A stretch of DNA of 11,731 nucleotides, taken from NCBI GenBank assembly GCA_947258735.1, contig CAMYJJ010000073.1, positions 1 through 11,731 on the forward strand, in the 5' to 3' direction. This stretch comes from Thermodesulfovibrionia bacterium (GTDB lineage Bacteria; Nitrospirota; Thermodesulfovibrionia; UBA6902). The position numbers were made by a program, and so were the translations under genes. Each line of letters opens with the position of its first letter. Within the stretch, counting starts at the first letter, position 1. The notes beneath the pieces were generated by a model that did no database searches, was not told where the DNA came from, and worked only from the letters and a program-made list of their open reading frames with translations. Positions 5,880 to 11,731 of this stretch are shown piece after piece.

Positions 5880-7460
5880 TCAGGAAGCAGTTAAGACTGC
5901 CCTGATGATTTCCCTGTCAACATCATCATCTATCCGTACTTGTCCGATGGTCTCGGGAAGGATAAATGTTATTTTACCTGCTGTGACCTTTTTATCAATT
6001 TCCATGGCGCTTAACATGTCTGCCGGGTTAAGGCCATCAGGAATAAGTGAAGGCAGGTTATAGGAACCAATCAGATCCCTGATATGTGATGTATCTTCAG
6101 AATTGAATATGCCGGACTTCACCGCCAGCTCTGCTGCAGCACACATACCGATCGCAATGGCTTCCCCGTGAAGATATTTTTTATATCCTGTCACGGTTTC
6201 GATTGCATGTCCTATTGTATGGCCGAAATTGAGAATTGCCCTGAGACCGGATTCCTGTTCATCTTTTGATACTATATAAGCCTTAATTTCACAGGATCGT
6301 TTAATTATATGAATGATGCTGTCACCAAACGAGAGAATATCATCTTTGTTGGTCTTTAAATAATCAAAGAACTCCCTGTCGGCAATAATCCCGTACTTGA
6401 TTACCTCTGCCATACCCGATTGAAACTCTTTATTGGGTAATGTTTTCAAAGTATCTATATCGATCATAACAAGAGATGGCTGATAAAAAGAGCCGATCAT
6501 ATTTTTCCCGAGCGGATGATTCACTCCGGTCTTGCCACCCACAGAACTGTCAACCTGTGACAAGAGCGTAGTGGGAACCTGTATAAACCTGATTCCCCGC
6601 ATATATGTTGATGCAACAAACCCTGTGATATCTCCGATGACGCCGCCGCCCAGGGCTATAAGAAGGGAGCTTCTGTCAAACTTTGCCTTAAGCAGCTCAC
6701 CATGGATAAAATAAGTCCAGAGCAGGTCCTTATATTCTTCGCCGTCCGGGATGAGGACTACTTCCGGATCATAATTGTATTCCCTTAATGATCTTAGAAT
6801 GATGTCCCTGTACAGAGGGAATATTTTTTTGTTGCTGATGATAGCGACTTTGGAGGGCCTGAATTCCCTGATCCTGAGACCAAGTTTCTGTATTAACCTG
6901 CTGCCGATATCAATGTCATAACTTCTCTCTCCAAGGTCTACCCTGACGCGCTCTGCATTAAGTCCCAGTTTCTCAATAATGTCATGTGCCGTCTCCTGCG
7001 GGGTGATGTAATTCGTATCAATGGTGGTGTCGGCCTGCCGGTAAAGCTCTGTTCTTTCATCAAGCAGTTTATGTATCTCACGTAAGGGCTCTTCCACATC
7101 AAGGAGAGGCCTTGTCCCTCCTTCAAGCATGACCCTCTTCAGAATGATTTCAGGGTCTGCCTGTAACCAGACAAGGACCCCTCTTTTGCCGAGATTCGAA
7201 ACATTTTTTTTATTCTTGATAACACCGCCGCCTGTTGCTATAACAACATCATGTAATTTCGATACTTCCTCTACCGTAGATTGCTCAAGTGAGCGGAAAT
7301 AGTCCTCGCCTTTATTCTTAAAAATAAGTGAGATGGGGATACCTTCCCTCTCTTCAATCAGGGTGTCCGTATCAATAAATGTATAATTGAGCTGGCGGCC
7401 CAGTTCTCTGCCTACGGAGGTCTTGCCTGTGCCCATGAAGCCTGTAAGGACTATTTTCAT
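5880..7460 (-). CDS. aroKB: Bifunctional shikimate kinase / 3-dehydroquinate synthase (AroK-AroB fusion)
   Basis: One continuous 526-aa frame carries two shikimate-pathway enzymes. Residues 1 to about 168 are shikimate kinase (shikimate to shikimate 3-phosphate): Walker A GFMGTGKT at 7-14, D30 and D32 of the DTD shikimate site, R56, GGG 77-79 and lid R117 in GGTRPLL. From about 170 to 526 is dehydroquinate synthase (DAHP to 3-dehydroquinate): NAD-binding GGGVIGD at 271-277, the VPTTLLSQVDSSVGGKTGV loop, and the metal ligands Glu of EVIKYG, His of NFGHTIGH and His of YLHGEA. Both halves look catalytically complete. AroK-AroB fusions in this order are known, for example in Thermotoga. Start ATG 7458-7460; the aagg just upstream is only 2 bases away, a poor ribosome binding site. 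It follows aroC on the same strand after a 96-base gap filled by repeat element 3. Confidence 0.96.
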   Translation of the reverse strand: MKIVLTGFMGTGKTSVGRELGRQLNYTFIDTDTLIEEREGIPISLIFKNKGEDYFRSLEQSTVEEVSKLHDVVIATGGGVIKNKKNVSNLGKRGVLVWLQADPEIILKRVMLEGGTRPLLDVEEPLREIHKLLDERTELYRQADTTIDTNYITPQETAHDIIEKLGLNAERVRVDLGERSYDIDIGSRLIQKLGLRIREFRPSKVAIISNKKIFPLYRDIILRSLREYNYDPEVVLIPDGEEYKDLLWTYFIHGELLKAKFDRSSLLIALGGGVIGDITGFVASTYMRGIRFIQVPTTLLSQVDSSVGGKTGVNHPLGKNMIGSFYQPSLVMIDIDTLKTLPNKEFQSGMAEVIKYGIIADREFFDYLKTNKDDILSFGDSIIHIIKRSCEIKAYIVSKDEQESGLRAILNFGHTIGHAIETVTGYKKYLHGEAIAIGMCAAAELAVKSGIFNSEDTSHIRDLIGSYNLPSLIPDGLNPADMLSAMEIDKKVTAGKITFILPETIGQVRIDDDVDREIIRAVLTAS

Positions 7461-7468
7461 AACCTTAT

Positions 7469-7551
7469 GGTAGCAGTAGAAAGTAGCTGGTAGTCAGAAG
7501 TTAGGGGAAAAGCTCTCTCCCCCTCACTACCAACGACCAACTACCGGCTGC
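7469..7551. repeat. Inverted heptad-array element 3 (aroC/aroKB gap)
   Basis: On the + strand the left arm 7469-7496 has the units ggtagca, gtagaaa, gtagctg, gtagtca, and the right arm 7524-7551 has tcactac, caacgac, caactac, cggctgc. The arms are approximately reverse complements with a 27-base loop. It fills 83 of 96 bases between aroC and aroKB. The unit core is gtag rather than gagt as in elements 1 and 2, but the design is the same: two inverted arms of about four 7-base units. In the operon transcript (- strand) it would form a hairpin between the two genes. Confidence 0.7.
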
Positions 7552-7556
7552 TGTTG

Positions 7557-8783
7557 TTAAAATTCGTTTAACTGTTTGAGGTATCCTCTGTAATTCCGTT
7601 TTATTTCTTTCATGCTGTCCCCGCCAAATTTATCAAGGAAAGCATCGGCGATCACTGTTGCTGCTACTGCCTCTCCGATTATGGATGCGGCAGGCACGGC
7701 ACATGTGTCTGATCGTTCGTAAGCGGCCTTGAATTTTTTCTTTGATGTAATATCAACTGATGCGAGCGGGTTTTTAAGGGTAGGGATGGGTTTCATGGCT
7801 GCCCTTATGATGATAGGCATGCCGTTGCTCATGCCGCCCTCTATACCGCCAGCATTATTGGTTTTTCTATAAAACCCGCCCGACAGATGTTGAGTTTTAA
7901 GTTTTGAGTTTTGAGTTTTATAAAATATTTCGTCCATTGCTTCAGATCCCGGTCTTTGTGCGGCATCAAAGCCAAGCCCGAATTCTACTCCTTTAATGGC
8001 CTGAATCCCCATTATTGCATACGCAAGCTGTGCTTCCAGTTTCCTGTCCCACTGAGAGTAGCTGCCGAGCCCTGCAGGAACGCCTGTTACCGCAACTTCA
8101 AATATCCCCCCGAGCGTGTCACCATGTTTCATGGCGTTTTTTATTGTGTCCATAATCTTCTTTTCGAGTTTTTTATCAGGACAGCGTACAGGAGACTTTT
8201 CAGCCATGGCAAATAGTGTGCGCAAAGTTTTTTCTTCCCCCTGACTCCTGACTCCTGACCCCTGACTTTTAGCGCTGCCAATTTCAGTTACGTAACTCAA
8301 AATATCAATATCAAAGGCCGACAGGAGCTGCTTGGCAATCGCTCCTACGGCGACCCTTGCAGCAGTTTCCCGTGCACTTGAGCGCTCCAGAACATTCCTG
8401 ATGTCCCGGTGATTATATTTAAGCGCTCCTGTGAGATCGGCATGTCCGGGCCTTGGTCGTGTAACTGTTTTGAGTTTCGAGTTTTGGGTTTTGGGTTTGG
8501 AATCAGCACTCATAATCTCTGTCCAGTTTTCCCAGTCTTTATTTTCGATCTGAAATGAAACAGGGGAACCAAGGGATTTTCCGTGTCTTACCCCTGACAA
8601 TATGTTGGCTTTGTCCGTCTCTATTTTCATACGACCGCCCCTGCCAAAGCCTTTTTGCCGCCTTGCAAGCTCGTTATCTATATATTTTGAGGAGATGGGC
8701 AGGCCTGAAGGAAGCCCTTCAATTATGCCGATAAGTGCCCTGCCGTGTGACTCGCCTGCTGTGAGAAATCTGAGTTTAGACAT
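7557..8783 (-). CDS. aroC: Chorismate synthase
   Basis: AroC converts 5-enolpyruvylshikimate 3-phosphate to chorismate using reduced FMN, the last common step of aromatic biosynthesis. The product begins [14 protein letters not shown], the standard N-terminus; a TTG 12 bases upstream (8793-8795) keeps the frame open but the ATG at 8781-8783 fits the family. Hallmarks: [78 protein letters not shown] and [10 protein letters not shown]. At 408 aa it is somewhat longer than many family members, and part of the extra length is three low-complexity segments around residues 96-105, 172-181 and 289-298, each encoded by a 28-base heptad array. These lie between conserved blocks, at variable loops, so the enzyme is probably active. 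aroC appears to be the first gene of an operon with aroKB. Confidence 0.96.
   Translation of the reverse strand: MSKLRFLTAGESHGRALIGIIEGLPSGLPISSKYIDNELARRQKGFGRGGRMKIETDKANILSGVRHGKSLGSPVSFQIENKDWENWTEIMSADSKPKTQNSKLKTVTRPRPGHADLTGALKYNHRDIRNVLERSSARETAARVAVGAIAKQLLSAFDIDILSYVTEIGSAKSQGSGVRSQGEEKTLRTLFAMAEKSPVRCPDKKLEKKIMDTIKNAMKHGDTLGGIFEVAVTGVPAGLGSYSQWDRKLEAQLAYAIMGIQAIKGVEFGLGFDAAQRPGSEAMDEIFYKTQNSKLKTQHLSGGFYRKTNNAGGIEGGMSNGMPIIIRAAMKPIPTLKNPLASVDITSKKKFKAAYERSDTCAVPAASIIGEAVAATVIADAFLDKFGGDSMKEIKRNYRGYLKQLNEF
7891..7918. repeat. Heptad array inside aroC (a), four units
   Basis: On the + strand the units are tgagttt, taagttt, tgagttt, tgagttt. On the coding strand they give the peptide KTQNSKLKT between the conserved [10 protein letters not shown] and the [13 protein letters not shown] block. 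The same peptide, in the same phase, is encoded by the array at 8471-8498. Confidence 0.8.
8241..8268. repeat. Heptad array inside aroC (b), four units
   Basis: On the + strand the units are ctgactc, ctgactc, ctgaccc, ctgactt. Read on the aroC coding strand this is the same gagtcag-type unit that forms the left arm of element 1 at 2103-2116, which links the intragenic and intergenic arrays. It encodes [11 protein letters not shown] between the SYVTEIGS and FAMAEKSPV regions. Confidence 0.8.
8471..8498. repeat. Heptad array inside aroC (c), four units
   Basis: On the + strand the units are tgagttt, cgagttt, tgggttt, tgggttt. The coding strand gives [11 protein letters not shown] just before the [10 protein letters not shown] motif. 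It has no adjacent inverted partner arm. Confidence 0.8.
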
Positions 8784-9119
8784 GTAGGTATCCAATTATT
8801 AAATTAACAACACTATGTTATTAAAAAATATTTGTAAAGTAAAGGATAATCATGTGTTTCTATGTAATGAGCAAAGAGGTGCATAATAGTTTGATAAAAT
8901 GTTGTTTGAAAGGAATACATCTTAATATGGAATATCCAGAAGATATTCTGCAGGTATTTGAAGAGAGATGAGAAGTCAGGGAACAAGGCGACATGTCAGC
9001 AAGACATCTCAACTAAACCTCAGTAATCGCCTAAAGAGACAAATGAAACAACTTTTTTTAATACAAACTTTCTTAATGCATATTCTTTTCAAATATTTTC
9101 TCTTCTGTTAAAATGTGCT
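8784..9119. other. Divergent spacer between aroC and the PGK homologue
   Basis: These 336 bases are AT-rich, contain no convincing gene and none of the heptad arrays. On the - strand a weak promoter for aroC may be TTGCTC (8874-8869) and GATTAT (8851-8846), 17 bases apart. The + strand end holds a candidate promoter for the PGK homologue. A 14-codon ATG ORF at 8927-8971 is present but has no clear ribosome binding site at proper distance. A 6-bp inverted repeat gagatg/catctc (8965-8970 and 9005-9010) surrounds an acatgt palindrome; its significance is unknown. Confidence 0.5.
9086..9114 (+). promoter_or_regulatory. Candidate promoter giving a leaderless or near-leaderless PGK transcript
   Basis: TTTTCA (9086-9091) and TAAAAT (9109-9114) are 17 bases apart, matching consensus at four and five of six positions. 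The expected start of transcription is around 9120-9122, which coincides with the first ATG (9120). No Shine-Dalgarno precedes this ATG or the in-frame ATG at 9135, consistent with leaderless initiation. Confidence 0.4.
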
Positions 9120-10439
9120 ATGCATACCGACATAATGTCCAAAAAACTTCCCCTGATTCAGGATGCCGATCTTAATGGAAAGGTCGTGCTCATACGGTTT
9201 GACCATAATGTCGTTAAAAAAGGCGTTATCAAAGACCCATTTAGAATTGAACGGACAATTGGCACCCTTTATCACATCATAGACCGGGGCGGCAGGCCCA
9301 TACTGATGACTCATGTAGGAAGACCAAAGGACAAGAAAACAGGAAAAATCACCTGCAGCGAAAACGATTCCATACAACCCATCGTCGATTACCTGAAGCG
9401 TAAACTTCAAACTGATTTTTTCATTCCTGAGTGTACTATCGATCCTGAACTGGGGATATCAAGCCTCAGTAATTCAGTGTTTCGTGCTATCGGAGATATG
9501 AAGGACCGAAAAATAGGGGGAATCTACCTGCCCAATACCAGATGGTTCAGAGGAGAAGAAGATGAAGGGTTCTTCAGGGACAATCTTGCTGTCTATTTGT
9601 CAGACCTTGCAGATATTTATGTTAATGATGCATTCGGATCCTGGCAGCCCCATGTTTCGACATATGATATTACAAAGTTTATACCGTCCTATGCCGGTTT
9701 TCTCATGCAGCAGGACATAGAAAACCTCAACAGGGTGACCAACCTGGAACCGCCGTTTCTGGCAGTTGTCGCCGGATCAAAGTATGATACAAAAATAGGA
9801 CCTCTGACAAAGATTTATGAGAAGGCCGACCATGTCATTCTGGGCGGTGTCTTATACAATGCATATCTTTGTGCAAAATATAATATATCTATAAAAGGTA
9901 TCGCTGATGACGATATAAAGGCAGCCCGTAATCTGGTCAATAAAGACAGTAAACAGGGTAAAATTCTTGAAATGCCCTATATCATTGAGTCCGAGATGCT
10001 GGAAGAAAAGGCAGAAGGAAAGTACAGAACAGTGGCACTCAGTGATATGAAGAGTGGCGACAGCTATCAATATGTCCTTGATATTGATCCGAAATCATTT
10101 GAGGATAAGAAAGTTTTTGGGGCGATTTTAGACGCCAAAACTGTTTTTGTCAATGCTGTGATGGGGCTTACCCCGCAGTTCCCTGATGGTTCAGAAGCGC
10201 TTTACCGTGCATTAAGTAATAATGCTATCGGTAAAAAAATGTTTGGGGGCGGAGACACGCTGCAGGAATTTAAAAATCTGTGTCCCGGAACATATTTATC
10301 TGTGATTGACAATCCCCAATACTATTTCTTTACAGGCGGGGGAACGGTGCTAAAGGCAATTGAGCAGGGCAGCCCCTACGGACTTAAACCGGTGGAAGGC
10401 TTGATAGAAAATAAAGATAAGTCAGGAAGGGGCATCTAA
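9120..10439 (+). CDS. pgk: Divergent phosphoglycerate kinase family protein
   Basis: PGK exchanges phosphate between 1,3-bisphosphoglycerate and ADP in glycolysis and gluconeogenesis. Family blocks are clear: DLNGKVVLIRFDHNVV (17-32), the Arg of FRIERTI (42), THVGRPK (64-70), LPNTRWFRGEE (137-147), NDAFG (169-173), VVAGSKYDTKIG (216-227, retaining both nucleotide-site lysines), GGGDT (376-380) and TGGG (405-408). Departures: the canonical FGTAHRAxAST becomes FGSWQPHVST, one residue shorter and lacking the Arg that binds 3-phosphoglycerate; WNGPxG becomes VNAVMG; DFNVP/DLNVP becomes DHNVV. At 439 aa it is longer than the usual 390-420. The start is uncertain: ATG 9120 sits at the predicted transcription start, while ATG 9135 (MSKKLPLI) is nearer the usual family length; neither has a Shine-Dalgarno. 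Membership of the fold is secure; activity as a normal PGK is not. Confidence 0.85.
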   Translation: MHTDIMSKKLPLIQDADLNGKVVLIRFDHNVVKKGVIKDPFRIERTIGTLYHIIDRGGRPILMTHVGRPKDKKTGKITCSENDSIQPIVDYLKRKLQTDFFIPECTIDPELGISSLSNSVFRAIGDMKDRKIGGIYLPNTRWFRGEEDEGFFRDNLAVYLSDLADIYVNDAFGSWQPHVSTYDITKFIPSYAGFLMQQDIENLNRVTNLEPPFLAVVAGSKYDTKIGPLTKIYEKADHVILGGVLYNAYLCAKYNISIKGIADDDIKAARNLVNKDSKQGKILEMPYIIESEMLEEKAEGKYRTVALSDMKSGDSYQYVLDIDPKSFEDKKVFGAILDAKTVFVNAVMGLTPQFPDGSEALYRALSNNAIGKKMFGGGDTLQEFKNLCPGTYLSVIDNPQYYFFTGGGTVLKAIEQGSPYGLKPVEGLIENKDKSGRGI

Positions 10440-10445
10440 TATAAT

Positions 10446-10808
10446 ATGAAACATGGAGACCTGATTCACGACTGGATGATATCCTACCTTCAAAACAGGC
10501 TCAAACGGGATTATGATGATATCAAAGTCAATCGCGATGAAGACAGGGTGAATGAGTTTAATGGACAGTATCCTGATCTTATACTTGAAAATCATGGTCT
10601 TGTACTTGCTGTCATGGAGGTAGAAACTGAACAGACCATTTCAGTGGAAAAAGCTGAGGAATGGAAAATAATGGCCGGACTGGGTGCTAAATTAATATTA
10701 ATGGTACCAAAGATGTTAAAGCCAAAGGTGCTGGACATATTATGGAAAAATGGGATGGCAGATAAAGCCTCTGTTGGCAGTTATGAAATGAATGTGCAGA
10801 TGCCCTGA
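10446..10808 (+). CDS. Small protein with PD-(D/E)XK-like nuclease signature
   Basis: The 120-aa product is charged and soluble, with no signal or membrane segment. Its centre, YPDLIL (D44) followed by a hydrophobic strand and MEVET (E58, E60), resembles the D-x(n)-E-x-K core of PD-(D/E)XK nuclease folds, but with Glu in place of Lys. It is followed by a helix (SVEKAEEWKIM) and a further strand (AKLILMVP), consistent with that fold's order. This is motif-level inference; it could equally be a non-catalytic member or unrelated. It begins 6 bases after the PGK homologue stop and is probably co-transcribed. A purine-rich ggaagggg about 13 bases before ATG 10446 is far for a ribosome binding site. 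Its 3' end is only 5 bases from the convergent gene at 10814. Confidence 0.7.
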   Translation: MKHGDLIHDWMISYLQNRLKRDYDDIKVNRDEDRVNEFNGQYPDLILENHGLVLAVMEVETEQTISVEKAEEWKIMAGLGAKLILMVPKMLKPKVLDILWKNGMADKASVGSYEMNVQMP

Positions 10809-10813
10809 GCTTT

Positions 10814-11245
10814 TTACACTGTCATACGAATAACTTTACCGACTTCGGTTTCTTTCTTGCCATAGGCAGAGGTTAATAAATCCACCAGCGAAGGTTCTTC
10901 TTTAGCAGGAACATCTTTTGATGGACCGGGTTCTTCATCTACTGCAGACGTATAGCCAATATCCGGCGGAGCTATCAATTTCTCTTCTTTGCCCCTTATT
11001 GCTTTCCCCTGGTATGCATCTTTGAGCATTTGCATATCAATGTTCTGCCCGCTCACAGGCTCAATTATTTTTTCCGCAGGCAGTTCAACGGGTTGCTGTC
11101 CTGAAATCTCAATTTTGTCATTGTTCTTCAAATCACCATTAATCCCCGGCTCTGCAGTTGATGGCGATTCGCTGTCGCTTGTTTTATTATCTTTTTTTCG
11201 GAAGTTTTCCAGGTTTGAAACTTTGTTTGAAATCTCATGTATCAT
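10814..11245 (-). CDS. Hypothetical disordered acidic protein behind a sigma-28-like promoter
   Basis: I do not recognise the family. The 143-aa product is rich in Glu, Lys, Asp, Pro and Ser with almost no hydrophobic core, so it is probably largely disordered. It has no signal peptide, membrane segment or cysteine. Two short similar helical stretches recur: MLKDAYQGK (73-81) and DLLTSAYGKK (122-131), possible twin binding motifs. The start ATG 11243-11245 has ggag (11257-11254) 8 bases upstream, a good ribosome binding site. A sigma-28-like promoter lies at 11323-11296, suggesting expression with late flagellar or chemotaxis genes. It does not resemble FlgM closely enough to name it. The gene runs towards the PGK operon and ends 5 bases from it. 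Confidence 0.7.
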   Translation of the reverse strand: MIHEISNKVSNLENFRKKDNKTSDSESPSTAEPGINGDLKNNDKIEISGQQPVELPAEKIIEPVSGQNIDMQMLKDAYQGKAIRGKEEKLIAPPDIGYTSAVDEEPGPSKDVPAKEEPSLVDLLTSAYGKKETEVGKVIRMTV

Positions 11246-11295
11246 ATCGTTGACTCCAAAGCCCTATGTTTATGTTAACTATGTTTACAGTTATC

Positions 11296-11323
11296 TTATC
11301 GGATAAAAACTCACAAAACTTTA
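11296..11323 (-). promoter_or_regulatory. Sigma-28 (FliA)-like promoter
   Basis: On the - strand TAAAGTTT (11323-11316) is followed after 12 bases by TCCGATAA (11303-11296). The E. coli FliA consensus is TAAAGTTT, 11 bases, GCCGATAA, so the match is 15 of 16 positions with a spacer one base longer than consensus. It predicts a leader of about 44 bases before the ATG at 11245. A direct repeat ctatgttta (11264-11272 and 11279-11287) lies in the predicted leader. Confidence 0.55.
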
Positions 11324-11492
11324 GGTATTAATAATTTATCCCCTAACCACCTTTATTCAATGAATTATTTTTGTTACATCATGTTGTAAATTTAATTATC
11401 AATATTGTCAGAGAAGGGGTTTATTAATTATCTTAACGCTGCATCGCCAATGTACATATTAAGTCTTATGGTGCAATGCCGATATTAATCAT

Positions 11493-11731
11493 ATGACTAC
11501 AGGCACGGCAAAGCAGACAAAGGCATGTGAGCACTGCAAAAAAGAAATTAATATCAAATATGATGTATGTCCTCTCTGCGGCGGCCATCAGCATGAAACC
11601 CATAATAATATAAATCCCGAATGCCCGCGCTGCGGGGTAGAGCTTCAGTTATTTATGAGCGATGAAGAAGAATATGACATATGCCCTGAATGCGGTGGCA
11701 TGTGGCTGGACAAAGATGAGTTTTACCGGGC
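11493..11731 (+). CDS. Zinc-ribbon protein, zf-TFIIB-like (3' end outside the window)
   Basis: An ATG at 11493 opens a frame that runs to the window edge (79 complete codons). It begins MTTGTAKQTKACEHCKKEI and contains three cysteine pairs or knuckles: CEHC with CPLC (residues about 12-29), then CPRC and CPEC separated by 22 residues. The last block, CPRCGVELQ to CPECGGMWLDKDEF, matches the zf-TFIIB type zinc ribbon, in which the second knuckle is CPxCGGxWLDxxE. Such proteins are common in bacteria but mostly of unknown function. No clear Shine-Dalgarno precedes the ATG. The gene diverges from the disordered-protein gene across a 247-base AT-rich spacer that contains a weak TTGTCA/TATCTT pair (11405-11434). 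Confidence 0.8.
   Translation, partial: MTTGTAKQTKACEHCKKEINIKYDVCPLCGGHQHETHNNINPECPRCGVELQLFMSDEEEYDICPECGGMWLDKDEFYR

Noticed and set aside
7461..7541. Leader ORF before aroKB (TTG start, ends TGA overlapping the aroKB ATG)
   Set aside because: Any ATGA start gives such an overlap, and here the only start is TTG with no Shine-Dalgarno, unlike the dnaX case.
8780..8795. TTG at 8793-8795 as the aroC start
   Set aside because: The ATG at 8781-8783 gives the family's normal N-terminus [14 protein letters not shown] and needs no rare start codon.
8927..8971. Mini-ORF MEYPEDILQVFEER upstream of the PGK homologue
   Set aside because: Only 14 codons, no ribosome binding site at proper spacing and no overlap with another gene; chance is sufficient.
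8965..9010. gagatg/catctc inverted repeat with acatgt centre as an operator
   Set aside because: Arms of 6 bp with a long, mostly unpaired interior are expected by chance in AT-rich spacer; nothing ties it to a regulator.

Overview
This window is an ordinary housekeeping stretch of a bacterial chromosome, of moderate GC content (judged by eye). It probably comes from a Gram-negative, possibly flagellated lineage. The arrangement tRNA-Ser, SRP RNA, dnaX, ybaB, recR is a classic bacterial order. A predicted lipoprotein, a fused shikimate kinase/dehydroquinate synthase and an abundance of heptad-periodic repeats would fit a Nitrospirota or deltaproteobacterial-type genome, but that placement is a guess: there is no rRNA or marker here that proves it.

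Layout. Bases 1-1749 hold the 3' part of recQ (helicase, zinc, winged-helix and HRDC regions). A 249-bp gap carries repeats and a possible promoter. Then come tRNA-Ser(GGA) at 1999-2089, the small SRP RNA at 2178-2289, dnaX (2398-4011), ybaB (4079-4411), recR (4408-5001) and a TPR lipoprotein gene (5032-5703), all on the + strand. On the - strand, converging on these, lies a shikimate-pathway operon: aroC (8783-7557) followed by a fused aroK-aroB gene (7460-5880). A 336-bp divergent spacer separates aroC from a + strand phosphoglycerate kinase homologue (9120-10439) and a small nuclease-fold-like gene (10446-10808). A disordered 143-aa protein is encoded on the - strand (11245-10814) behind a sigma-28-like promoter. 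The window ends in the start of a zinc-ribbon (zf-TFIIB-like) gene at 11493.

How the genes work together. DnaX (clamp loader), YbaB (nucleoid protein), RecR and RecQ are all replication or recombination functions. AroC and AroKB supply three steps of chorismate synthesis. The PGK homologue departs from canonical PGK at the 3-phosphoglycerate-binding arginine, so it may be a paralogue with a changed role.

The most unusual signals are: (1) a family of period-7 arrays, about four units (28 bp) per arm, placed as inverted pairs that nearly fill three gene gaps, and as single arms inside aroC at three places where they are translated in frame; (2) a run of ten A in dnaX where a shift to either alternative frame meets a stop within five codons, predicting a short gamma form; (3) a 17-codon leader ORF with a good ribosome binding site, formed partly from a heptad arm, that overlaps the start of dnaX, which has no ribosome binding site of its own; (4) the altered PGK; and (5) the sigma-28-like promoter in front of an unknown protein.
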